Shown: positions 1 to 4,913, numbered from the stretch's first letter. The stretch: DNA of 5,882 bases from an uncultured archaeon (GCA_902385025.1 CABMDX010000190.1:1-5882), one strand, 5' to 3'. Numbers and translations: made by a program. Notes: a model not told the origin generated them from the letters alone.

Positions 1-1
1 C

Positions 2-109
2 GAAGGCCAACATGTGATCAAGCGGCAAATAAATCTGAGCGAGACTCAGAACTTAGTGCTAAATTTGCTCGGGCAAGACTGCAAAAAATACTATGGATTG
101 GAGTGTTAA
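2..109 (+). CDS. C-terminal tail of an unrecognised gene (partial)
   Basis: The frame is open from the left edge to a TAA at 107-109 and gives about 35 residues, ending in a motif that reads LSETQ..VLNLLGQDCKKYYGLEC. It reads like a natural protein end, with a short amphipathic helix and then an aromatic and Cys-rich tail. The start lies outside the window. The style loosely recalls C-termini of some archaeal transposases, but this is only an impression and no catalytic residues are visible. A second frame on the same strand is also open here (from the edge to 249) but has a less protein-like composition. The next start codon on the + strand overlaps this stop as TAATG. Confidence 0.45.
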   Translation, partial: EGQHVIKRQINLSETQNLVLNLLGQDCKKYYGLEC

Positions 110-123
110 TGCGAAATGTGGGA

Positions 124-150
124 TATATAAACCAAATGCAATCTATAAAA
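124..150 (+). promoter_or_regulatory. Two TATA-like boxes upstream of the 170 start
   Basis: TATATAAA lies at 124-131 and CTATAAAA at 143-150. The second is centred about 24 bases before the ATG at 170, so transcription could begin at or next to that codon and give a leaderless mRNA. The first would start transcripts near 153. Assignment rests on similarity to the archaeal TATA box and on spacing only, and it competes with the box at 231-238. Confidence 0.35.
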
Positions 151-169
151 CAAGCATGTTTCAGGAAAT

Positions 170-763
170 ATGGCGCGAAATGGATTGTGTTGCCGCCAGC
201 TCTTCCCAGGCAGCCTGCCTTTCGCCCGCCTTTTATATTTGCATTGTGAGTCTTTAGCCTTGTACAGCCTTACCTATGATCTCTGGAATGAGATAGTCGA
301 TGACGCCGCCCTGGCCCATATGCCTCTTTTGGAGGCCATGCACCAAGAGGCCCAAAAGCTGCAGATTTCTGCGGCGCAAATTGAGGCGCTGAAGAAGAAA
401 AGAGAACTGGTAATCGAAAGCGTCCCCTGGCGCTTTCTGCTCCAGATTGAATCTTATGAAGACAAGATCGAGGGTTTCAGGATATTTCTTGTGGCCTCAG
501 AAGAGGCAGAGGTCTGGGAGCAAGTTAAGGCCGTGGTGGCTGCAGACCATGGCTTCTCCCTGGAAGAGATCGAGGGCTATGAACTGGAGCATGGCCTGGA
601 TTTGAACGAAGCGATTTTTGAAGAAATTGAGGAGAGTTATGGAGTCTTGGCAGAGGTTTCGGAGGATGGTGTTCTCTTTGAGCTTGTGATCTTTGACAGC
701 CAGGATATTGATGATCGCCAGATAAGCGATGCCGTGTGGAACGGTGATGACGATGCCAATTGA
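170..763 (+). CDS. Hypothetical acidic protein, start uncertain
   Basis: I do not recognise the family. The frame encodes up to 197 residues. Residues 50-80 look helical and rich in Glu, Gln and Lys. Residues 85-125 look like mixed alpha/beta and contain VPWRFLLQIESYEDKI. The last 75 residues are very acidic and end in a GDDDAN tail. There is no signal peptide or membrane segment, so a cytoplasmic location is inferred. The coordinates use the longest frame from ATG 170, which has only a weak AGGA three bases upstream. The first 30 residues are odd (two adjacent Cys, Pro-rich). A strong TATA box at 231-238 sits 26 bases before an in-frame TTG at 260, which would begin MYSLTYDLWNEI, and ATG 320 is a third option. 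The gene is convergent with the one at 818-1378. Confidence 0.65.
   Translation: MARNGLCCRQLFPGSLPFARLLYLHCESLALYSLTYDLWNEIVDDAALAHMPLLEAMHQEAQKLQISAAQIEALKKKRELVIESVPWRFLLQIESYEDKIEGFRIFLVASEEAEVWEQVKAVVAADHGFSLEEIEGYELEHGLDLNEAIFEEIEESYGVLAEVSEDGVLFELVIFDSQDIDDRQISDAVWNGDDDAN
231..238 (+). promoter_or_regulatory. TATA box inside the annotated 5' end of the 170-763 gene
   Basis: The sequence TTTTATAT preceded by C is close to the archaeal TATA consensus, and is identical to the box ahead of the Cache gene (2225-2232). Its centre is about 26 bases before the in-frame TTG at 260, so a leaderless message starting there would skip the unusual first 30 codons. It could also be a chance AT stretch within the coding region. 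Confidence 0.4.
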
Positions 764-765
764 TG

Positions 766-787
766 CGGCCCATTAGCCGATGGGTCG
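766..787. terminator. Stem-loop between convergent genes
   Basis: An 8-bp stem (CGGCCCAT with ATGGGTCG, one G-T pair) closes a 6-base loop at 774-779, starting three bases after the stop at 763. A TATTATCTTT stretch follows on the + side. It lies between two convergent stop codons, where a shared terminator would be expected. The 5' arm can also pair with GGGCCG at 809-814, giving an alternative longer-range fold. Confidence 0.45.
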
Positions 788-817
788 ACTATTATCTTTG
801 ATCAGAAAGGGCCGGAC

Positions 818-1378
818 TCAATCGTATCTATCAATGGGAAATTCCTTTATGTGATATTCGCCTTTGTGCGGCTTATTATCCACAGGAAGAGAGAGAACTA
901 TATAGAATAGCTCTGAAAACCTGTAGAGATCCAGATTCACATCTCTTTTGATCAGCATCGACTCCAGAAGATCGACCTGCTTTGCAGCCTCGCTATTGGG
1001 CCTCCTTCCCAGGCGAAAATCCTTCAGCAAATTTCTCAGTTCGCTTGAATCAAGGGGCAAATTCGAAAGGATCTCATTCAGGCCCAGGGTACACATGATA
1101 GAAAGAATCGGTCTCGTTTGGGCCGGCATCCTGCCGACCTGAAAGGTAACGATGTAGGGCAGGACGGGGACCGTGCGGGTAAAGGCTTCGCGGGTGCTCT
1201 CCTCCTGCTCCAGAGAGCCCATTTGGCCGAAGTATCTGCCCACATAGAGACTGATGCCGTTAATTGTGACCTCGCTGCCTTCCTGGATCTTGCCGCGTAT
1301 TGCCAGATCCCTAGCAGCATACATGGAATAGACTATATGCTCCAGCTTCTGCGAAGCATCCTGCTCTTTTGCGGGCAC
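818..1378 (-). CDS. Hypothetical protein, 186 residues
   Basis: I do not recognise the family. The start is GTG at 1376-1378; upstream in frame there is a TGA and no ATG between, and a TTTAATA-like box lies about 27 bases before the GTG, which fits a leaderless message. An internal ATG at 1324 (residue 19, MYAARDLAIRGK) is an alternative. Residues 30-50 look like beta strands (EGSEVTINGISLYVGRYF), residues 70-110 are hydrophobic and mixed (VPVLPYIVTFQVGRM), and residues 105-150 look helical with several Leu and charged positions. The tail is charged and ends in PIDRYD. No signal peptide, clear membrane span or catalytic motif is visible. It is the convergent partner of the acidic gene to its left, with 54 bases between the stops. 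Confidence 0.7.
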   Translation of the reverse strand: MPAKEQDASQKLEHIVYSMYAARDLAIRGKIQEGSEVTINGISLYVGRYFGQMGSLEQEESTREAFTRTVPVLPYIVTFQVGRMPAQTRPILSIMCTLGLNEILSNLPLDSSELRNLLKDFRLGRRPNSEAAKQVDLLESMLIKRDVNLDLYRFSELFYIVLSLPVDNKPHKGEYHIKEFPIDRYD

Positions 1379-1401
1379 GCCATATCTGTCTGATGAGGAG
1401 C

Positions 1402-1409
1402 TATTAAAG
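1402..1409 (-). promoter_or_regulatory. Candidate TATA box for the 818-1378 gene
   Basis: On the minus strand this reads CTTTAATA and is centred about 27 bases upstream of the GTG start. No ribosome binding site lies between, so a leaderless transcript is the simplest reading. The box is a weak match to the archaeal consensus. Confidence 0.35.
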
Positions 1410-1520
1410 ATTGCTCAAAGGATATTGTTGGTCGATTTTTTGGGGGGCGCTTTGTACCATTTTATCTTCTTTGGATCACCGCAATCGTCTATATCCGTCA
1501 TAAATTCTAAGTAGAGTAGT

Positions 1521-1567
1521 GATCTCGGGCATGTGAATAACTCTCTTTACCCTCCAATGCCCGGATC
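1521..1567 (-). terminator. Long bulged inverted repeat downstream of the small secreted protein gene
   Basis: GATC-T-CGGGCAT at 1521-1532 pairs with ATGCCCG-GATC at 1557-1567, giving 11 pairs with one bulged T around a 24-base loop. It lies about 70 bases beyond the stop codon of the minus-strand gene at 1637-1957 and before the next minus-strand gene, so a terminator or mRNA 3'-end structure is possible. There is no long T-run directly after it on the minus strand, so an operator-like protein site is also possible. Confidence 0.35.
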
Positions 1568-1636
1568 CTCCCTCCTTTACATTTCGGATGCCCAAACAGC
1601 CTCTTGTCCTCATTTTATGTTTTTTTGAGAATCCGT

Positions 1637-1957
1637 TCAGTATTGTATAACTGTGGTCTCTGCAGGGGTACCATCCATCTTATGAACCGGTTTCTGGCTT
1701 TCGAAGGTGTTGAGCGTAGAGGGATCTTTGGTCGCGATCTTGGGCAACCACATCAATGATGCATTTTCGCCATATGTTTGATTCAATTGGTCATTGAATT
1801 GCTGAATTGCGATATTGTACTGCGCTATGTTGTTCGTCAGTTGCCCCAGCTTCAGACCGGCATTCACACCATCCATATAAGCCTGCTCCACAGGTGACAG
1901 AGCCATACTAGGCAGAATCAGCAATAGCAGCGATGCTAATGCAATAATTGTTCTCAT
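1637..1957 (-). CDS. Small secreted hypothetical protein with signal peptide
   Basis: The chosen start, ATG 1957, gives 106 residues beginning with a textbook Sec signal peptide: MR, a hydrophobic core of about 15 residues, then PSMA and a likely cleavage near residue 19-20. The frame stays open to a GTG at 2029, but that would put 24 charged residues before the signal, and a TATA box lies 26 bases before ATG 1957, so the shorter form is preferred as a leaderless gene. The mature part of about 86 residues is rich in Asn and Gln, with a helical stretch (YMDGVNAGLKLGQ, then QYNIAIQQFNDQLNQ), two possible N-glycosylation sites (NQT, NAS) and a C-terminal VIQY. There is no Cys and no second membrane segment. 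The function is unknown; an exported or cell-surface location is inferred. Confidence 0.7.
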   Translation of the reverse strand: MRTIIALASLLLLILPSMALSPVEQAYMDGVNAGLKLGQLTNNIAQYNIAIQQFNDQLNQTYGENASLMWLPKIATKDPSTLNTFESQKPVHKMDGTPAETTVIQY

Positions 1958-1979
1958 AAAGAAGCGATTGCTTATTGCC

Positions 1980-1987
1980 AATATAAG
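1980..1987 (-). promoter_or_regulatory. TATA box for the small secreted protein gene
   Basis: On the minus strand this reads CTTATATT, centred about 26 bases before ATG 1957. The spacing puts the transcription start at the A of the ATG, which supports both the short start choice and leaderless translation. Confidence 0.5.
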
Positions 1988-2006
1988 CGTATTGAGCCAG
2001 CGAGAC

Positions 2007-2014
2007 TTTTTTAT
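2007..2014 (+). promoter_or_regulatory. Candidate TATA box, divergent from the secreted protein gene
   Basis: A T-rich TTTTTTAT element on the + strand would start transcripts near 2036-2040, giving a leader of about 30 bases that contains the GAGGA at 2055-2059 ahead of ATG 2068. It and the minus-strand box at 1980-1987 lie about 20 bases apart and would form a compact divergent promoter region. Confidence 0.3.
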
Positions 2015-2067
2015 TTGCAGATTGGACACGGGCCCCTAAGAGTGAAAACCACTGTGAGGATCTACAC

Positions 2068-2262
2068 ATGAGCTCATCCCAGGTATCCGAGTCCAAGCTT
2101 ATCCGATGGAAAAGGACTGGTAGTCTTGATCCGGGGGCATATGTTGAAAGCAGGTTCAAAGGATTGCTCTATTTAGACAATTCTAGAGACTCCAACTTAT
2201 TTCAGAATCAGGATCAACAAGAACTTTTATATGCATTGATGCGTTCCGCTAGGCGATTATGA
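2068..2262 (+). CDS. Possible small protein of 64 residues upstream of the Cache gene
   Basis: The frame has an ATG with a GAGGA ribosome binding site eight bases upstream (2055-2059) and a T-rich TATA-like element at 2007-2014. It ends in a TGA that overlaps the ATG of the Cache gene as ATGA, the usual arrangement for translational coupling. The product is soluble in appearance, with a basic beginning (KLIRWKRTGSLDPG), a Gln/Asp-rich middle and a basic end (MRSARRL). I recognise no domain. Against it, a strong TATA box lies inside its last codons and seems to serve the Cache gene alone, so the ORF may be chance or a short upstream leader peptide. Confidence 0.35.
   Translation: MSSSQVSESKLIRWKRTGSLDPGAYVESRFKGLLYLDNSRDSNLFQNQDQQELLYALMRSARRL
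2225..2232 (+). promoter_or_regulatory. TATA box for the tandem Cache gene
   Basis: TTTTATAT, preceded by C, is a near-perfect archaeal TATA box. Its centre is 30 bases before ATG 2259, so the mRNA would have no leader or only a few bases. No ribosome binding site precedes the ATG, which agrees with leaderless translation. Confidence 0.55.
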
Positions 2263-3254
2263 GAAATGCTATCGCTTTATGCGCAATGCTATTCATTGTC
2301 ACAGCCATTGCGTTCGGCGTCTCAACTACAAGAGACGCACCCAATGAGTCCGTGAACCAGATTTCATCATCAATACCGCTTGCCCAGAGCTCATCCTTAA
2401 CCGAGCTTGTCGATTTTGTGAAGGAGGCTCGCGACTACGCCCGCGATGTGGGCCGCGAGAGGGCATGCCAGGAGTTTGACAATAAGACTGGCAAGTTCGT
2501 GCGAGGAGATCTTTACATCTACGCATACGACTTCCAGGGGACAAACATCGCTCATCCCTTCCGTCCTGATTTTATCGGAGAGAACAAGATCAATTTGACA
2601 GATCCGAATGGGGTGACTCTGATCAAAGACCTTGCGAATTGTTCCCGCAGGGGCGAAGACTTCACTTATTTCATATTCCCCAATCCGGATCACGCCTCAA
2701 AGGATGAGCTAAAGGTCGGCTATGCGGCTAAGGTTGATGATAGCTGGTGGGTGGGCTCGGGCGTCTATCTGTCCGATGTTCCTGCCTTCTTCCCGCCAGA
2801 ATCAAGAGAGAATCTGGTCGCATTCGTGGATAGCGCCGTCAAATATGCAGAGGAGAACGGAAGAGAGAAGGCTCTGGCAGCATTCAATGATAGGAACGGC
2901 TCATTCGTTCGTGGGAACCTCTATATCTTTGCCTACGACTACAACGGCACAGTTCTATCGCTGCCTCATCAGCCCACGCTTTTGGGGTCAAACCGCCTTG
3001 ATGCCAAGGACTCGAATGGCATCCGATTTGTGCATAATTGCATTGATCAGGCAAAAAGGGGCAGTGGCTATCTTTATTACCTCTACGGCAATCCCGGCAT
3101 GAATATGAAGGACGATCTCAAGCTCGGCTATGTGAAGAGCGTGGACAGCAACTGGTGGCTTGGTGCAGGAATCTATGCATCGGAATCAAACACTACAAAT
3201 GCCACCAGCCCAACATATCTGGGTGAGATCAGCGGCAATTCAACCGGCAAATAA
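2259..3254 (+). CDS. Secreted protein with two tandem Cache (sCache_2-type) domains
   Basis: Predicted extracellular ligand-binding protein of 331 residues. Residues 1-22 form a signal peptide (MRNA, then a hydrophobic core). There is no lipobox Cys near the cleavage site. Two similar Cache units follow, at about 47-171 and 184-307. Each runs from a helix (LV.FV..A..YA...GRE.A...F) through G.FVRG.LYI.AYD..GT and an NP.....DELK or DDLK.GY segment to V.D/S.WW.G.G.Y. This order is typical of sCache_2 sensor domains, known from receptors that bind small carboxylates and similar ligands. No membrane helix, HAMP, kinase or methyl-accepting domain follows; the tail (308-331) is Ser/Thr/Asn-rich. Nine N-X-S/T sites (for example N75, N213, N311, N327) fit an archaeal surface glycoprotein. 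Cys70 and Cys127 are in unit 1 and Cys261 in unit 2. The ligand is unknown. It may be a free sensor or binding protein working with an unseen receptor. Confidence 0.88.
   Translation: MRNAIALCAMLFIVTAIAFGVSTTRDAPNESVNQISSSIPLAQSSSLTELVDFVKEARDYARDVGRERACQEFDNKTGKFVRGDLYIYAYDFQGTNIAHPFRPDFIGENKINLTDPNGVTLIKDLANCSRRGEDFTYFIFPNPDHASKDELKVGYAAKVDDSWWVGSGVYLSDVPAFFPPESRENLVAFVDSAVKYAEENGREKALAAFNDRNGSFVRGNLYIFAYDYNGTVLSLPHQPTLLGSNRLDAKDSNGIRFVHNCIDQAKRGSGYLYYLYGNPGMNMKDDLKLGYVKSVDSNWWLGAGIYASESNTTNATSPTYLGEISGNSTGK
2397..3179 (+). repeat. Internal tandem duplication of the Cache domain
   Basis: The segments 2397-2771 and 2808-3179 encode two copies of the same domain, matched at GKFVRGDLYIYAYD / GSFVRGNLYIFAYD, ELKVGYAAKVDDSWW / DLKLGYVKSVDSNWW and GSGVY / GAGIY. 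The DNA has diverged, so this is an old duplication. The link between copies is short and Pro-rich (FFPPES). Confidence 0.8.
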
Positions 3255-3293
3255 CCCGTTCAAGCAGCCAAATCCCGAAAAGAATCGAAGCCA

Positions 3294-3334
3294 AGGTGCT
3301 CCATGTTTCGCGAGCACCTGCATATTTCTATTTT
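3294..3334 (+). terminator. Terminator-like hairpin after the Cache gene
   Basis: AGGTGCTC at 3294-3301 pairs perfectly with GAGCACCT at 3312-3319 around a 10-base loop, 40 bases after the stop at 3254. A T-rich TTTCTATTTT stretch follows at 3325-3334. Archaeal termination depends mostly on T-runs, so the downstream T-rich part may matter more than the stem. Confidence 0.5.
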
Positions 3335-3660
3335 ACCGGGCGTCAAACCCACGGTCGTTATCCAGAATGATACGCGGAGATCCCGCAAAGACAATGAAAA
3401 TCAAGACCGCTATTCGCTGCGATAGTTTTCATAGCTTCGGATAAGAATCGGGATTCTCAATCGCTTTCTATGGCACTCTGAAAAGAGCCTTCGAAATTCA
3501 AAGGAACAATACGCAAGCACTCTCATTCCAGCCATGTTCCTGTTTTATTTATCATGATAATTCATTGCCAAAAGATTCTTATCATCCCTCAATATCAGTC
3601 AAGGGACCAAGCCCAAGGCAAAAGCTAAAAAGAGATGACCAAAAAGGCAAGGGCAATAGG
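3335..3660. other. Intergenic stretch without a supported gene
   Basis: No convincing coding frame is seen on either strand. It holds an AGAATC-GG-GATTCT inverted repeat at 3444-3457, flanked by GCGAT (3418-3422 region) and ATCGC (about 3460), and a perfect 12-base palindrome TTATCATGATAA at 3549-3560. A T-rich TTTTATTTA element at about 3543-3550 could serve as a promoter for what lies to the right. Confidence 0.4.
3549..3560. repeat. Perfect 12-base palindrome, possible operator
   Basis: TTATCATGATAA is identical on both strands. It sits next to a TTTTATTTA TATA-like element, upstream of the small basic ORF at 3676. A dimeric regulator site would look like this, but a single copy in AT-rich DNA can be chance. 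Confidence 0.25.
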
Positions 3661-3675
3661 GGAGAAAACGGTATT

Positions 3676-3819
3676 ATGAGCGAAGCAAGAGACAGAAAGA
3701 TGAAGCGAGAGCGCAGATTCGAAATGCAGAAGGCCGAGAAAGTCCTGAGAGCTTGCAGGAGCCGAAGAGGTTACGAACTCTTCCAAGAGCAAGAGCAGGA
3801 GAAGAAAAAGCAAAAATAG
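3676..3819 (+). CDS. Possible small, highly charged basic protein (47 residues)
   Basis: ATG 3676 has a purine-rich AGGGGAG ribosome binding site at 3658-3664, eleven bases upstream, and the frame ends in TAG at 3817-3819. The product is almost entirely charged: MSEARDRKMKRERRFEMQ, then KAEKVLRACRSRRGYELF, then a Gln/Glu/Lys tail. It looks like one long basic helix, as in some small nucleic-acid-binding proteins, but no family is recognised. The frame stays open upstream to a TTG at 3565, with a less convincing N-terminus. The whole stretch from about 3600 is strongly purine-biased on this strand, and such bias alone can create open Lys/Arg/Glu-rich frames, so coding status is uncertain. Confidence 0.35.
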   Translation: MSEARDRKMKRERRFEMQKAEKVLRACRSRRGYELFQEQEQEKKKQK

Positions 3820-3853
3820 GAGCGTGCGCCGCGATCCTGGCGGCTGCTCATCT

Positions 3854-3872
3854 GGCAAGATTCAATCTTGCC
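3854..3872 (+). repeat. Perfect 9-bp inverted repeat, possible RNA hairpin
   Basis: GGCAAGATT and AATCTTGCC flank a single C, which folds as an 8-bp stem with a TCA loop. It lies 35 bases after the stop of the small basic ORF and could end that transcript. A T-rich stretch (CAATTTTGTATC) appears about 20 bases later rather than directly after. Confidence 0.45.
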
Positions 3873-3937
3873 CAATTCATGTCCAATTGTCAATTTTGTA
3901 TCATCCCTGTGTCGTTGTATTCGAGCCAGAAGAGGCG

Positions 3938-3968
3938 GGGCATGTGGGGCTGTCTGCCCCGCATGTCC
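3938..3968 (+). ncRNA. Strong 13-bp RNA hairpin, possible structured RNA
   Basis: The arm 3938-3950 (GGGCATGTGGGGC) pairs with 3956-3968 (GCCCCGCATGTCC) around the loop TGTCT. All 13 positions pair when read as + strand RNA, with two G-U pairs (3940/3966 and 3945/3961). On the minus strand those two become A-C mismatches, so the + strand RNA is the better fold. It lies in a 1.1-kb gap with no recognised gene. It could be part of a small RNA or a transcript end, though no T-run follows. The identity of any RNA is unknown. Confidence 0.35.
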
Positions 3969-4080
3969 GGATGATCATGACTCAGGCGATTGTCCAAGCT
4001 CTGTCGGTGCCCGACGCCGCTCTTGCTGCGCTTCCCGCTATGACTGCGGCACGGAAGAGCATTTGTTAAGAATGAAAGGT

Positions 4081-4088
4081 TTTTATAG
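4081..4088 (+). promoter_or_regulatory. TATA box facing a gene-free stretch
   Basis: TTTTATAG, preceded by AAAGGT, is a good archaeal TATA match and would start + strand transcripts near 4110. No recognised gene follows; the only things downstream are a 30-codon ORF at 4142 and a hairpin with a T-run at 4159-4201. The element is also TATA-like when read on the minus strand. Confidence 0.4.
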
Positions 4089-4141
4089 ACTTTGAACCCC
4101 ATAGCTATACCATCACATTGTTAAATTTTTTATCATTGAAT

Positions 4142-4234
4142 ATGCATCCAGCTCATTTGGCTGAGGCGCTGTATCCCATTTGCGGGATCATCAGGCCTTT
4201 TCGATTGTTCAACAAATATTTTCTTAAAAGATGA
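4142..4234 (+). CDS. Possible 30-residue peptide
   Basis: ATG 4142 opens a 30-codon frame ending in TGA 4232-4234, starting MHPAHLAEALYPICG and ending in RLFNKYFLKR, a hydrophobic then basic peptide. It lies about 32 bases beyond the transcription start predicted from the TATA box at 4081-4088. No ribosome binding site is seen, and the hairpin at 4159-4201 lies inside it, which argues that the unit may be an untranslated RNA instead. The evidence for coding is weak. Confidence 0.15.
   Translation: MHPAHLAEALYPICGIIRPFRLFNKYFLKR
4159..4201 (+). terminator. Two-part hairpin followed by a T-run
   Basis: An outer stem GGCTGA (4159-4164) with TCAGGCC (4191-4197, one bulged G) encloses an inner stem ATCCC (4173-4177) with GGGAT (4184-4188). 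TTTT follows directly at 4198-4201. With the TATA box at 4081 it would bound a + strand RNA of roughly 90 bases. Confidence 0.35.
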
Positions 4235-4333
4235 AATGGGGTGATTCGGGTCTGCAGCTCATTGAATAAGAATCCCGAAATTCAACAGCATTCGAACTCG
4301 ATAACAGGAGCAAGCTCAAGGGCCTAGGAAATG

Positions 4334-4780
4334 CTACCCGCTCTTAGCGTCTTCATAAATCCTCCAAGCCTTAATGCCCTTGATCGTGCCTTTCTCTCTG
4401 TATTCGGTTAGCTCTTCAAGTTTCTTTCTTGCTGCTATTTCGGTTATCATGATGCAAAGCGAAAACAATGCCACGATTCCTGATAGAATGAGTGCCGAAT
4501 TAAATCCAAGCCAATTTAGGACTAAGATAAATATTATTAAACTTATTACAGTAAATAATATAATATCGGTTCGTTTTGCATTTAGCTCTTCTAAGTATAT
4601 TGCACAGTCCAAGTGATCACAGTTCAGATAATTAAAATCTGCCAAATTTTTGGGCCATTCAATGCATTGCCGTCCGCATTTGGTAATGTATTTATCGGGA
4701 CCATACTCTCCCCCTCCTATGCACTGGATGGTCCAATACTCCTTTATTTCTCCCTCTGAGGTCTGCAAGCGCACTACCAT
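4334..4780 (-). CDS. Small two-pass membrane protein with Cys-rich N-terminus
   Basis: The 148-residue product is not recognised. Residues 1-69 form a soluble head with five Cys: C20, then CGRQC (35-39) and CDHLDC (54-59), which could bind a metal or form disulfides. Two hydrophobic spans follow at about 72-90 and 95-113, separated by a very short turn (LGFN), forming a helical hairpin. A charged amphipathic helix ends the protein (ARKKLEELTEYREKG, then AWRIYEDAKSG). The hairpin topology puts head and tail on the same side, probably the cytoplasm. ATG 4780 is chosen because a GGTGATC site ends five bases upstream. The base composition is more AT-rich than its neighbours, which could mark transfer. 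It lies downstream of hsdM on the same strand, about 150 bases from the end of the 52-codon frame, so co-transcription is possible. Confidence 0.65.
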   Translation of the reverse strand: MVVRLQTSEGEIKEYWTIQCIGGGEYGPDKYITKCGRQCIEWPKNLADFNYLNCDHLDCAIYLEELNAKRTDIILFTVISLIIFILVLNWLGFNSALILSGIVALFSLCIMITEIAARKKLEELTEYREKGTIKGIKAWRIYEDAKSG

Positions 4781-4784
4781 CCTT

Positions 4785-4791
4785 GATCACC
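4785..4791 (-). promoter_or_regulatory. Strong ribosome binding site for the membrane protein
   Basis: On the minus strand GAGGGTGATC precedes ATG 4780, and GGTGAT is complementary to the AUCACC found at the 3' end of archaeal 16S rRNA. This fixes the start and contrasts with the leaderless-looking genes to the left, so this gene probably has a real 5' leader or sits inside a longer transcript. Confidence 0.6.
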
Positions 4792-4895
4792 CTCTTCGCT
4801 TGAATTGCCACCAACCGGACATCTCTTGATTTTTCCAGCAAGGGACTTGATATGAAGGATTGAAATTCAGGCTGAAACATCCCGAGATTATCATT

Positions 4896-4913
4896 GTGAA
4901 CATCTGTTAACAG
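4896..4913. repeat. Tandem TGTKAACA-like motif with a perfect 10-base palindrome
   Basis: TGTGAACA at 4896-4903 is followed at once by CTGTTAACAG at 4904-4913, a perfect palindrome. It lies between the R-M gene end and the membrane protein gene. A regulator site is possible, but the element may be chance. Confidence 0.2.

Noticed and set aside
1908..2159. Minus-strand ORF of 83 codons over the divergent promoter region
   Set aside because: It overlaps the secreted protein start and both candidate promoters in another frame, and has no ribosome binding site or domain.
3160..3444. Plus-strand ORF of 94 codons at the end of the Cache gene
   Set aside because: It begins inside the Cache gene in another frame, runs through the terminator-like hairpin and has no protein-like features.
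3625..3858. Minus-strand Leu-rich ORF resembling a membrane protein
   Set aside because: It is the antisense of the purine-rich stretch; runs of CTT and CTC on the other strand give Leu automatically.
3824..4069. Plus-strand ORF of 81 codons with GTG start near an AGGAG
   Set aside because: The AGGAG is only one base from the GTG, two other + frames and one minus frame are also open here, and it spans both strong hairpins. The second half has fairly natural codon use, so a decayed gene remains possible.
4245..4279. TTCGGG and CCCGAA inverted repeat downstream of the membrane protein gene
   Set aside because: Only six pairs around a 23-base loop, so it is too weak to call a terminator, although a T-rich stretch follows on the minus strand.
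4283..4300. ATTCGAACTCG, resembling a tRNA T-loop
   Set aside because: The flanking bases do not form a T-stem and no acceptor or anticodon arms are present.
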